Shown one piece after another: positions 1 to 6,178 of a stretch of 20,983 nucleotides of DNA. Every line of letters begins with the position of its first letter. Positions within the stretch are counted from its first letter, which is position 1. The stretch spans positions 1-20,983 of the forward strand of contig DHOL01000002.1 of assembly GCA_002410755.1 (NCBI GenBank), read 5' to 3'. The notes under the pieces are model-generated. The model worked only from the letters and a program-made list of their open reading frames with translations. It searched no databases and had not been told where the DNA came from. A program made the position numbers and the translations under genes. Origin of the DNA: Ruminococcaceae bacterium UBA5391. GTDB taxonomy: Bacteria > Bacillota > Clostridia > Oscillospirales > Acutalibacteraceae.

Positions 1-311
1 TCCTGATAAGTGCCGTTTGCAGATTCCACAGCCAGCGTGTTCATTCTCTGAAGGATAGCGGAAGTTTCGTTCAGGCCGCCTTCTGCTGTCTGTACAAGGG
101 AGATGCCGTTTTTCGTGTTGTCCTGAGCCTGATTCAGACCGCCGATCTGGGCACGCATTTTTTCAGAAACTGCAAGGCCGGCAGCATCGTCCGCTGCACT
201 GTTGATACGGTAGCCGGAAGACAACTTTGCAATGTTCTTGCTGATGGAGTTGTCATTCATCTTCAGTTTGTTGGCAGCGTCAAGAGCGCTGATATTGTGC
301 TGAATACGCAT
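1..311 (-). CDS. hag: Flagellin, N-terminal part (cut by window edge)
   Basis: This is the filament subunit, exported through the flagellar type III apparatus and polymerised outside the cell. Only the first 103 or so residues lie in the window; the gene continues past base 1. The protein begins [16 protein letters not shown] and continues through [23 protein letters not shown], the conserved D0/D1 N-terminal coiled-coil region of bacterial flagellins. The ATG at 309-311 has a strong ribosome site (AAGGAGG, bases 320-326) nine bases upstream. The gene lies downstream of fliW-csrA but has its own sigma-D promoter (486-512) and a long leader, so it is probably a separate transcript under CsrA control. 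Symbol hag (fliC) is by family and position; other flagellin copies elsewhere cannot be excluded. Confidence 0.95.
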   Translation of the reverse strand, partial: MRIQHNISALDAANKLKMNDNSISKNIAKLSSGYRINSAADDAAGLAVSEKMRAQIGGLNQAQDNTKNGISLVQTAEGGLNETSAILQRMNTLAVESANGTYQ

Positions 312-480
312 AGATTTTTCCTCCTTAATTTTTGCCCGGAGCTTTATAAACTGCCGGGGGAAGAGAATCCATTCTCTTCGTTCCTGCTTTTTACTGAATC
401 TAAAAGGGAAGCAACTTTTCCTTCTGGTGTTACGGGCCCTGTAATCCTCAGGGAAAAGCCGTTGCCTTTTTAAACTTCAT
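312..480 (-). promoter_or_regulatory. Flagellin mRNA leader with probable CsrA-binding sites
   Basis: This is the predicted 5' untranslated region of the flagellin transcript, about 165 nt from the sigma-D start to the ATG. On the minus strand it can form a perfect 8-bp hairpin at 360-379 (GAAGAGAA stem, TGGA loop). Drawn with a 7-bp stem, its loop is ATGGAT, matching the ANGGAN preferred by CsrA. A second hairpin at 437-453 (CCCTG/CAGGG) carries AGGATTA in its loop. The ribosome site at 320-326 itself contains GGA. In B. subtilis, CsrA represses hag by binding one site in a leader hairpin and one over the Shine-Dalgarno, and FliW titrates CsrA. The same arrangement here is inferred from sequence and from the adjacent fliW-csrA. 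Confidence 0.6.
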
Positions 481-485
481 TAAAT

Positions 486-512
486 ATATCGGTATGGGCC
501 CCAAAAACTTTA
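486..512 (-). promoter_or_regulatory. Sigma-D (sigma-28) promoter of flagellin
   Basis: On the minus strand the sequence reads TAAA (509-512), a 15-base spacer, then ACCGATAT (486-493). The B. subtilis sigma-D consensus is TAAA-N15-GCCGATAT, so only one core base differs. The predicted start is near base 479. The late-class sigma factor is expected for flagellin and is held back by FlgM until the hook is complete. Confidence 0.85.
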
Positions 513-573
513 GATAAGCAAAGAAAATAATTTTTCCCCGAATCGGCGCTGAAGGGCAGGGAAAAAAGAGCCT

Positions 574-607
574 TAATATAAAAGCAGCAACCGTTACCGG
601 CTGCTGC
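574..607 (-). terminator. Intrinsic terminator at the 3' end of csrA
   Basis: On the minus strand a 10-bp stem (GCAGCAGCCG with CGGTTGCTGC, one G-T wobble) closes a GTAA tetraloop at 584-607 and is followed by TTTTATATT. The csrA stop codon TAA lies in the loop, so the terminator is embedded in the gene end. It would separate the flgM-csrA unit from the independently promoted flagellin gene. Confidence 0.75.
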
Positions 608-830
608 CCAGCATTTCTTTTAACTTTTCAACTGCGTCTTTTTGAGGGGCAGAGGAAGCCGCTTCCCGATTAAGTTTCTGGGTTTCCAGCAGCTCCCGGC
701 GCAGGATGGGAATACCTTTTGGTGCCCGGATACCAATCTTTACCCGGTCGGAACTGATATCGGTAACAAGAATTTCAATGTTATCTCCAATCAGAATGGA
801 CTCGGATTTTTTGCGTGAAATTACAAGCAC
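594..830 (-). CDS. csrA: Carbon storage/translation regulator CsrA
   Basis: CsrA is a small dimeric RNA-binding protein that blocks translation by binding GGA motifs, in Gram-positive flagellated bacteria chiefly on flagellin mRNA. The 78-residue product starts MLVISRKKSESILIGD and contains VKIGIRAPKGIPILRREL, the family core. The RNA-contacting positions I4, R6 and R44 are present. It is longer than the 61-residue E. coli protein, with a C-terminal extension of the kind that contacts FliW in B. subtilis (74 residues). Its start overlaps the fliW stop by ten bases, so translation is probably coupled. Its likely target, the flagellin leader, lies immediately downstream. Confidence 0.96.
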   Translation of the reverse strand: MLVISRKKSESILIGDNIEILVTDISSDRVKIGIRAPKGIPILRRELLETQKLNREAASSAPQKDAVEKLKEMLGSSR

Positions 831-1255
831 GCTCCCCGCCCCCTGCTCATTTGTTTCCGGAACGGCCGGTACTGGACGGGATAATTACTATCCTCAAGAA
901 TAATTTGCATTCCTAAACGGCTTTTCACGTGAATTACAATCGGACTTTTCAGGTTAACAGCAGAGTCTTCCAAATTTTTACGAATTACTGCCACTGCCAG
1001 ATAGCATAAATCGTCCGGTTTCGGATTGCCAAAAAATTTGTTCTGCTCTTCGGTAAGGGCAGGCCTGTAATTCGGAAGAATCAGGAATGGATCCAGAACA
1101 ATCAGGGAGGGATAGGCAGTTTCCGCTGCCTGCAAAGACCAGATCACTTTTTTTTCGTCTTCCTGCAAAAGAATAAAATCTTTTATATTTTCAAACCCGT
1201 AAATTCCATTAGGAAAATGGATCAAAATACTCTCTGCTTCAATGCCGCTTCCCAT
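821..1255 (-). CDS. fliW: Flagellar assembly factor FliW (CsrA antagonist)
   Basis: FliW is a cytoplasmic protein that binds either flagellin or CsrA. When flagellin is being exported, free FliW sequesters CsrA and flagellin translation resumes. The 144-residue product has the usual family length and features: FPNGIYGFENIKDFILL near residues 14-30, and a central segment (CYLAVAVI, SPIVIH) matching the conserved beta barrel. The ATG at 1253-1255 has a GGGGGA ribosome site about nine bases upstream. The 3' end overlaps csrA. The position flgL-[ORF]-fliW-csrA-hag matches Bacillus and Clostridium, where yviE occupies the bracketed place. Confidence 0.95.
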   Translation of the reverse strand: MGSGIEAESILIHFPNGIYGFENIKDFILLQEDEKKVIWSLQAAETAYPSLIVLDPFLILPNYRPALTEEQNKFFGNPKPDDLCYLAVAVIRKNLEDSAVNLKSPIVIHVKSRLGMQIILEDSNYPVQYRPFRKQMSRGRGACL

Positions 1256-1288
1256 CTTGCTGCTTCCCCCAATTCTTTACAAGAATTT

Positions 1289-1624
1289 TTATCCACATGC
1301 GCAAAAACCAGAGCTGCGATTCATTGGCGGAATGCCGCAAACCGGCTCTGCTGCTGCGGTCAGATACTGCGGACGCTGTCCAGTATGCCCGACTGCTTTC
1401 AGAAAGAGGGGCAATAATGCCTGAGTATACTGGCAACTTTCCAAACACTGGCTGCTTCTGTGCTCATAGCAGAGCCTGTCAACTAAGTATTTTAATTTTT
1501 CCTTCCGGATATCACTTTGAAATGATACCTGAATAATCGGAATATAGGCAAAATCAGCAGGACCTTGTGCCTCTTCAGCAATCTGTCCAGCAGGGTCGTC
1601 TTTATTTTCAATAATCAGAAGCAT
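1289..1624 (-). CDS. Hypothetical 111-residue protein in the yviE position
   Basis: I do not recognise this protein. It fills the 425-base gap between flgL and fliW, co-directional with both. It starts MLLIIENKDDPAG, has a plausible helical middle (KEKLKYLVDRLCYEH and CQYTQALLPLFLKAV) and ends in a cysteine-containing tail (SGFCACG). There is no signal peptide or clear membrane segment. The only good start, ATG at 1622-1624, has a weak ribosome site (GAGG about 12 bases upstream). The same frame is open back into the flgL end but has no ATG, GTG or TTG start there. Just upstream, another frame reads IAEDVLAGWFVRQVLS before a stop, so a frameshifted longer gene is possible. It does not resemble my recollection of YviE (DUF6470). 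It could also be non-coding. Confidence 0.4.
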   Translation of the reverse strand: MLLIIENKDDPAGQIAEEAQGPADFAYIPIIQVSFQSDIRKEKLKYLVDRLCYEHRSSQCLESCQYTQALLPLFLKAVGHTGQRPQYLTAAAEPVCGIPPMNRSSGFCACG

Positions 1625-1680
1625 GAAAGCACTTGCCTCACAAACCAGCCGGCTAAAACATCTTCGGCTATCAGAAAAAT

Positions 1681-2715
1681 TTATTTCAGATAATCCATCA
1701 AGCTCTGCTGCAACACCTGGTTGCCCACTTTCAGGGAAGAACTGTAACAGTATGACTGGCTGTAAAACGACTCGATAGCATCGTAAGGACTCAGGAATTC
1801 TACCTCATTATCTTTGCTTGCCAGGTTTAAGTTTACGTCGGTGAGGTAGTTGGAAGTGCTGTCAAGGAACTGCAATTTTTGGCCCACTGCTGACTGTCCG
1901 TTCCGCAGATCATCATGCGAGTTACGGAACGTGCTGATATAACTCTGAATGTTGTTCAGTTCTGAAGTGGACAGCGTATCCTCATTGGAAGATGACTTCA
2001 GCGCATTTGAAATTTTTGTTAAAAGGGAGCAGACATTTTTGGGATTCCCGTCTGCATCAACACCGTAACCGATGTAGGAGATACCCGGCATTGCGCTGTC
2101 AAAAGCGCTTTGAGCGTTTATGCTGCCGTCTTTATTCACTTTAATGCCAAGGCCAATGTCAACATAGGTTTTTTCGTTTGTCAGCTGGTCGAGAGTTATT
2201 TTAGGCTTAGACCCGTCTTCCAACTTTCCAGTGTCAACATTGATGCCGCGGTAATAAAGCTGGTCACCTTTCATTTGAAAAGGTGGATCCGAATCATTGG
2301 AACCGCCAAACAGATAGTTGCCGGAATACATGGAATTCATCTGTGATACGATTTCATTCCGGATGTCGGTTAACTGGTTTGCCAGAACTTCACGGTTATT
2401 ACTGTTTATATCGCCGTTAACTGCTTTCAGAGTATCTGTTGTATCGGCATTTGTCAAGAGCTTATCGACGTGCTGGAGGACTTTTTCTGCTGTCGTAATT
2501 GTAGCTTTCTGATCCGTCACATTGGCGGTGTAATCGTTATTAAGGCCTGTCATCCAATGAACGTCGAATGTCTGCGATGCTGCGACTGGGTCATCGGATG
2601 GGCGTTCAAACTTACGGTAGTCGATGGTGTGTTGTAATGCCTTATTCATAGAAGAGAAGGCGTCCTCAACATCATTTCTGTAGTTATTCATCATCATATG
2701 TGTCGTAATTCTCAT
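1681..2715 (-). CDS. flgL: Hook-filament junction protein FlgL (HAP3)
   Basis: FlgL forms the second junction ring between hook and filament, next to flagellin. The 344-residue product begins MRITTHMMMNNYRNDVEDA and has the flagellin-type N-terminal motif KFERPSDDPVAA (about residues 36-47). It also has the FlgL-typical GNYLFGGSNDSDPPF near residues 132-146. A C-terminal helical D0 region ends at SLMDYLK. The ATG at 2713-2715 follows a GGGGG ribosome site. It starts six bases after the flgK stop, so the two are translated from one message and both should be cargo of the FlgN chaperone encoded upstream. Confidence 0.96.
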   Translation of the reverse strand: MRITTHMMMNNYRNDVEDAFSSMNKALQHTIDYRKFERPSDDPVAASQTFDVHWMTGLNNDYTANVTDQKATITTAEKVLQHVDKLLTNADTTDTLKAVNGDINSNNREVLANQLTDIRNEIVSQMNSMYSGNYLFGGSNDSDPPFQMKGDQLYYRGINVDTGKLEDGSKPKITLDQLTNEKTYVDIGLGIKVNKDGSINAQSAFDSAMPGISYIGYGVDADGNPKNVCSLLTKISNALKSSSNEDTLSTSELNNIQSYISTFRNSHDDLRNGQSAVGQKLQFLDSTSNYLTDVNLNLASKDNEVEFLSPYDAIESFYSQSYCYSSSLKVGNQVLQQSLMDYLK

Positions 2716-2721
2716 ACTGTA

Positions 2722-4395
2722 TTACCCCCTGCCAGTAAGGCCCATATTGTTAATAATTGTTTGCAGACATTCATCGACCGCCGTCATAAAGCGGGAAGAA
2801 GCATTGAGTGACTGACTGAATTGTATAATGCTGACAGCTTCGTCGTCAAGGCTAACGGAAGAAACAGACTGACGGTCATTATGAATATTGTTTAGGAGTT
2901 GAGAATTCGTCGTATCGGCAACCTGCATGCTGTTTGCGTCTTCCCCAAGCATAGTGGCAACACCCGCAAAACCTTTTTGCAGTGTGTCATGCAAGATGGT
3001 GACACCCGATTTTCCATCAAGATTGGTGTTTAAAGTTACTGGTTTGTCTTTTAAGTCGCTAATTATATTTATTATATTTGAATAGGAAGCATTGGTATTA
3101 TCATCCTTACCAGTCCCTGGATTCTTGCTTTTTACCAGCCAGCCGTCGGTCCATGTCGAAGCGATGTGGATATTTTCGGCAGTAATGTCCTTTAGGTCAA
3201 AAGACTCGTCTCCATTGACATCATAGCCGCCGAGCAGGCCGTGCTGCTCCCCCTTCTCTGTGATGTTGTCCTGATTAAGCATCCTTGCAAAACTCTGGGA
3301 AATCGTATCGAGAAGTTGGGAATAAAACCCGATGCCGCGGGCAGTTGTGGTAATATTGCCTGCGGCTGTGTCATATTCGCCGCTTTCATTCAGCAGTTTT
3401 AGGTAGCCAGAAAAACTGCCGGATTTGATATCGCTGTTCTTTAGGCCGGAGTCCGCACCGAAAGTCTTTCCGCTGTCTGAAGAAAGTCCGGAAAGGCGCA
3501 CATGAGTAATATCAAAAGGCTTGGTCGAGGCAGCTCCGGATTCATTGTTGCCGTCTCGCGTAACGGTAAAATTGGCGAATTGATTGCCGTCAATCAAGGT
3601 GAAGGGCGGCTTTAAGGAATTTCCATCCTTGTCAGCCAGAGAGACAGACAGGTTGTCAACTTTTTGGCCTGCGCCTGCATCTTGCCGCGTATATTCTACA
3701 TGAATCCCAACATATTTGGAAAGCTTATCCAACATTAAATTGCGCTGGTCTTTTAATTCAAGAACCGGGGAGCCTGCTACTTCAGCAGCCTTGATGCGCT
3801 GGTTCAGTGCGGCAATATTTTTCATGAAGCCATTCACATTGTCCACACTGTTTTCGGAAAAATTTGAATACTGATGCTCCCGGATGGTATTAAGAGCGGT
3901 TGCTGCGCTGTTAAGGTCTGATGCGAGCAATTTCGTTTCTTCACGGACGTTGCTTTCTGAAGCATTCTTATTGGTGTAAGATTCGAGGATGGAAACCAGT
4001 TTCCCAAATTCGTTGTTGAGCACATTAATAGCAGAAGAATTGGAAGAGGAGTCTGCTGTCGTAGTGGAAGTGAAAATATTCTCCATGTCATACAGAGCAT
4101 TTAGAATATCGGAACTTTCACCATCTTTTGCATTTTGTGTACGGTACTCCCCATCCAGAAATGTGTCGCGTAACTGGGTGACACCCTTGGCTCTGACGCC
4201 GTCGCCGCATGTGGCACCGGTAGAGGCCCAAAAGCCACCGTATTCAGATGGAGAAAGGGAGGACTGATCCACCCGTTGCCTGGTGTAGCCTTCTGTTTCA
4301 CTGTTCGTAATGTTCTGACCGGTAATATTCAGGTTGTCACGGCTAGCCTGAACTCCACTCCGCGCTATCCGTAATCCATCAAATGTGGAACTCAT
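2722..4395 (-). CDS. flgK: Hook-associated protein FlgK (HAP1)
   Basis: FlgK is the first junction protein added to the finished hook; it lies outside the cell after type III export. The 557-residue product starts MSSTFDGLRIARSGVQAS followed by ITGQNITNSETEGYTRQRV, the flagellar rod/hook N-terminal motif. It ends with the family C-terminal region (IIQFSQSLNASSRFMTAV, then LQTIINNMGL). The middle (about residues 230-460) is the variable surface-exposed part. The length is typical. The start has a GGAGG ribosome site about 12 bases upstream. It lies between flgN and flgL in the sigma-D operon. Confidence 0.96.
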   Translation of the reverse strand: MSSTFDGLRIARSGVQASRDNLNITGQNITNSETEGYTRQRVDQSSLSPSEYGGFWASTGATCGDGVRAKGVTQLRDTFLDGEYRTQNAKDGESSDILNALYDMENIFTSTTTADSSSNSSAINVLNNEFGKLVSILESYTNKNASESNVREETKLLASDLNSAATALNTIREHQYSNFSENSVDNVNGFMKNIAALNQRIKAAEVAGSPVLELKDQRNLMLDKLSKYVGIHVEYTRQDAGAGQKVDNLSVSLADKDGNSLKPPFTLIDGNQFANFTVTRDGNNESGAASTKPFDITHVRLSGLSSDSGKTFGADSGLKNSDIKSGSFSGYLKLLNESGEYDTAAGNITTTARGIGFYSQLLDTISQSFARMLNQDNITEKGEQHGLLGGYDVNGDESFDLKDITAENIHIASTWTDGWLVKSKNPGTGKDDNTNASYSNIINIISDLKDKPVTLNTNLDGKSGVTILHDTLQKGFAGVATMLGEDANSMQVADTTNSQLLNNIHNDRQSVSSVSLDDEAVSIIQFSQSLNASSRFMTAVDECLQTIINNMGLTGRG

Positions 4396-4446
4396 TTTAT
4401 TCTGGTGCCTCCACTTTAAAAACTTAACTTTATCTTTGACAATGCT

Positions 4447-4929
4447 TTACACTTTCCTTGAAAATGTTCTTTCCGGATTCCCTGACAGATGGGAATCCTT
4501 TCCGTAGATCTGCTTTAGCTCCGGCTGATTTTCCATTTTGGAAAGAACATGGGAGACATACCCCAACTTGATGCGTGCCAGTTCATTGCATTTTTGATTG
4601 ACCTGCTGGACATCCGCCAAAACGGAGGAAAGATCGCCATAAACTTTCTGCATGGCTGACTGGCGCGAAGGTTCAGTCTGGGAAATCAACTCATGGAAAG
4701 AGTGCTCCCCGGCCCCTGCTTTTTTTAGGAGGGACTGACGTTTCTGTTCCAGACCGCGTGCCTCCAGCACGAAAGCCTGTTCCTGCTTCATGCAACTGTC
4801 CAACTGATCCAGTTTGCCGGACAAAAGGATGGCATGCTTATCCTGCTCAAGCTTAAGAAATTTCTTGTAAAAATCATTCAGACTATGAAAAAAGCAAAGA
4901 AGCTGATCGGAACATTCTGCGGTAAGCAT
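4447..4929 (-). CDS. flgN: Flagellar export chaperone FlgN family protein
   Basis: FlgN-type proteins are small helical cytoplasmic chaperones that hold FlgK and FlgL for export. The 160-residue product is predicted to be almost wholly helical. It has a segment YKKFLKLEQDKHAILLSGKLDQLDSCMKQEQ (about residues 20-50) with the FlgN pattern of a leucine/lysine helix followed by a glutamate-rich one, and REXR-like basic helices after it. Sequence identity in this family is low, so the call leans on position between flgM and flgK, as in B. subtilis (yvyG). The ATG at 4927-4929 has a strong ribosome site (AAAGGAG). Confidence 0.82.
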   Translation of the reverse strand: MLTAECSDQLLCFFHSLNDFYKKFLKLEQDKHAILLSGKLDQLDSCMKQEQAFVLEARGLEQKRQSLLKKAGAGEHSFHELISQTEPSRQSAMQKVYGDLSSVLADVQQVNQKCNELARIKLGYVSHVLSKMENQPELKQIYGKDSHLSGNPERTFSRKV

Positions 4930-4955
4930 GGCAAAGACTCCTTTCTATATTGCGT

Positions 4956-5282
4956 CTATTCGGAAAGAATCCTGGCAAGTTCATCCGCATCAACCATGTA
5001 GCTGCTGGAATCAATACGACTTTTTAGTTTTCTAAGCTTTTCTGGGGATGCGTCGCGTCCGATATCATCCATAATTTGTTTTTTTACTTTTTTCAGACAT
5101 GCACAGTCTTTCCCTGGGCGGGGAGAAGAAATCTGAATTGTGTCTGTCCGCGTGCTGGGGCTGCACTTGGATGCATTTGCCGCTTCCGGTTCTACTGAAG
5201 CCTTAGAAATTTTATTTCTTCCGTTTGTTGGGGTAATATTTGCAAAAAAATTCACGTCATAACGTGCATCTTTTATAATCAT
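4956..5282 (-). CDS. flgM: Anti-sigma-28 factor FlgM
   Basis: FlgM binds and inhibits sigma-D until the hook-basal body is complete; in Gram-negatives it is then secreted. The 108-residue product is slightly longer than usual (about 90). Its C-terminal half carries the family features: DTIQISS (about residues 47-53), a helix around VKKQIMDDI, and the closing LKSRIDSSSYMVDADELARILSE, equivalent to the conserved end that wraps around sigma-28. The N-terminal 45 residues are polar and probably disordered. It has two close cysteines (CAC). It is the first gene after the sigma-D promoter at 5316-5342, giving the usual autogenous loop. The ATG has a GAGGTG ribosome site. Confidence 0.9.
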   Translation of the reverse strand: MIIKDARYDVNFFANITPTNGRNKISKASVEPEAANASKCSPSTRTDTIQISSPRPGKDCACLKKVKKQIMDDIGRDASPEKLRKLKSRIDSSSYMVDADELARILSE

Positions 5283-5315
5283 TTAAATGAGCACCTCTCT
5301 ACTCTTCTACTTATT

Positions 5316-5342
5316 TTATCGGCATGAACTCCCAAAAGTTTA
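5316..5342 (-). promoter_or_regulatory. Sigma-D promoter of the flgM-flgN-flgK-flgL operon
   Basis: On the minus strand TAAA (5339-5342) is followed by exactly 15 bases and GCCGATAA (5316-5323), differing from the consensus only at the last base. The distance to the flgM ATG is about 30 bases. The spacer also shares TTTTGGG and CAT with the flagellin promoter. Confidence 0.85.
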
Positions 5343-5454
5343 GCCTACCAATTTTTAGTAATCTTTTCTATGCAAAAGTAATAAAATAATAAGAACTAAG
5401 AGAAAGAGAAAAGTCATTTTGATACAAATTATTCTAAATTAGTATGATAAGCAG

Positions 5455-5484
5455 TTGACTTTTCTATGCCAGTAACATTATAAT
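5455..5484 (+). promoter_or_regulatory. Sigma-A promoter of the fla/che operon
   Basis: TTGACT (5455-5460), an 18-base spacer and a perfect TATAAT (5479-5484) give a strong housekeeping promoter pointing at flgB. The predicted start is near 5491, leaving a leader of about 265 nt before the flgB ATG at 5756. Early flagellar genes under sigma-A are expected because sigma-D is usually encoded at the far end of this operon. Confidence 0.75.
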
Positions 5485-5547
5485 ATCCATATAGCAAAAG
5501 TTACCTTAAAATGTAACCAATTATTACCAAATCATTTTGTCCATTAC

Positions 5548-5554
5548 TGTCGAA
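5548..5554 (+). promoter_or_regulatory. Spo0A-box-like site (TGTCGAA)
   Basis: The heptamer TGTCGAA exactly matches the core 0A box bound by phosphorylated Spo0A, within the wider context ACTGTCGAATCA. It lies about 60 bases downstream of the predicted sigma-A start, where binding could act as a roadblock. A single heptamer arises easily by chance; the two companions at 5640-5656 raise the likelihood. Confidence 0.45.
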
Positions 5555-5639
5555 TCAATATTGAAGAATCTTCTAAATGCAGTACTGGAATATGTTTACA
5601 AAAAAGGCAACAATCACAGAGGCATATTATCACATTTGG

Positions 5640-5656
5640 TTCGACTTTTTTCGACA
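5640..5656 (-). promoter_or_regulatory. Paired Spo0A-box-like sites, 10 bp apart
   Basis: TTCGACT (5640-5646) and TTCGACA (5650-5656) are minus-strand 0A boxes, the second exact and the first with one mismatch. They are spaced ten bases, one helical turn, as in known tandem Spo0A sites. The second overlaps the -35-like element TCGACA of a weak sigma-A candidate. Repression or activation of flagellar genes by Spo0A is inferred only. Confidence 0.45.
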
Positions 5657-5678
5657 TCATGCAATAATGTAACATAAT
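5651..5678 (+). promoter_or_regulatory. Possible second sigma-A promoter upstream of flgB
   Basis: TCGACA (5651-5656), a 16-base spacer and CATAAT (5673-5678) each match the sigma-A hexamers at five of six positions. The predicted start is near 5685, about 70 bases before flgB. The spacer is one base short, so this is a secondary candidate behind the promoter at 5455-5484. Confidence 0.35.
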
Positions 5679-5697
5679 CTCAATAAAAAATGTAAAT

Positions 5698-5724
5698 TTA
5701 AGCGCAAATGGAAATGGCCGTAGC
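5698..5724 (+). promoter_or_regulatory. Poor sigma-D-like site upstream of flgB
   Basis: TTAA (5698-5701), 15 bases, then GCCGTAGC (5717-5724). The spacing and GCCG fit sigma-D but the second half of the -10 does not. B. subtilis has both sigma-A and sigma-D promoters before its fla/che operon, which is why this is listed at all. Confidence 0.2.
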
Positions 5725-5755
5725 TTACACTTAATAGAAAAAAGGAGGCTTTTTC

Positions 5756-6142
5756 ATGAATTGGCTGGACAGTATTCCTTCGGCCCTTCTGCAGAAGGAC
5801 CTGGATGGCCTTTGGGCCCGCCAGCAGGCTATTTCAGACAATATGGCAAACATTGAAACCCCGGGGTATAAGGAGAAAAATGTTTCTTTTGAAAATCAGC
5901 TTGAAAATGCAGTTCAGGGAAAAGAAGATACCGAAGCGGACACTATTGACAGGATTGGCAAAGTACAGCCTTTCACGGCGGAAAATTCTGACCAAACCTA
6001 CCGTGCCGACGGCAATGGTGTTGACCTTGAGCAGCAGATGATTGAGATGTCCCGAACATCCCTTAATTATTCCTATTCCCTCCAGACAATGAGTGATTAT
6101 TTTTCCCGCCTAAAGACTGCCATTACCGGATCCGGAAGATAA
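5756..6142 (+). CDS. flgB: Flagellar basal-body rod protein FlgB
   Basis: FlgB is a proximal rod subunit that joins the MS-ring to the rod. The 128-residue product has the rod-family N-terminal motif RQQAISDNMANIETPGYK (about residues 22-39) and the C-terminal helix LEQQMIEMSRTSLNYSYSLQ. Length is typical. The ATG follows a strong AAGGAGG site. It is the first gene of the long plus-strand operon, as in Bacillus, and flgC follows after 36 bases. Confidence 0.96.
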   Translation: MNWLDSIPSALLQKDLDGLWARQQAISDNMANIETPGYKEKNVSFENQLENAVQGKEDTEADTIDRIGKVQPFTAENSDQTYRADGNGVDLEQQMIEMSRTSLNYSYSLQTMSDYFSRLKTAITGSGR

Positions 6143-6178
6143 ATTACCTTATATAAAAAGTAAAGGGAGGCATTTTAA

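Larger units (their letters stand above)
5283..5755. other. AT-rich divergent regulatory region between flgM and flgB
   Basis: This 473-base stretch has no credible coding sequence. It carries the promoters of both flagellar operons and several candidate regulator sites, listed separately. An 18-base imperfect palindrome (GTTAC, 8 bases, GTAAC) at 5500-5517 lies just after the predicted fla/che start and may be a leader hairpin or operator. Smaller palindromes occur at 5555-5564 (TCAATATTGA) and 5563-5573 (GAAGAATCTTC). Base composition is much richer in A and T than the flanking genes. Confidence 0.8.

Noticed and set aside
1297..1536. Plus-strand 79-residue frame opposite the flgL-fliW gap
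   Set aside because: No ribosome site, runs against the operon direction, and overlaps a longer co-directional frame on the other strand.
5581..5755. c-di-GMP riboswitch in the fla/che leader
   Set aside because: AT-rich leader lacks the conserved GEMM core and tetraloop-receptor pattern; only short palindromes are visible.
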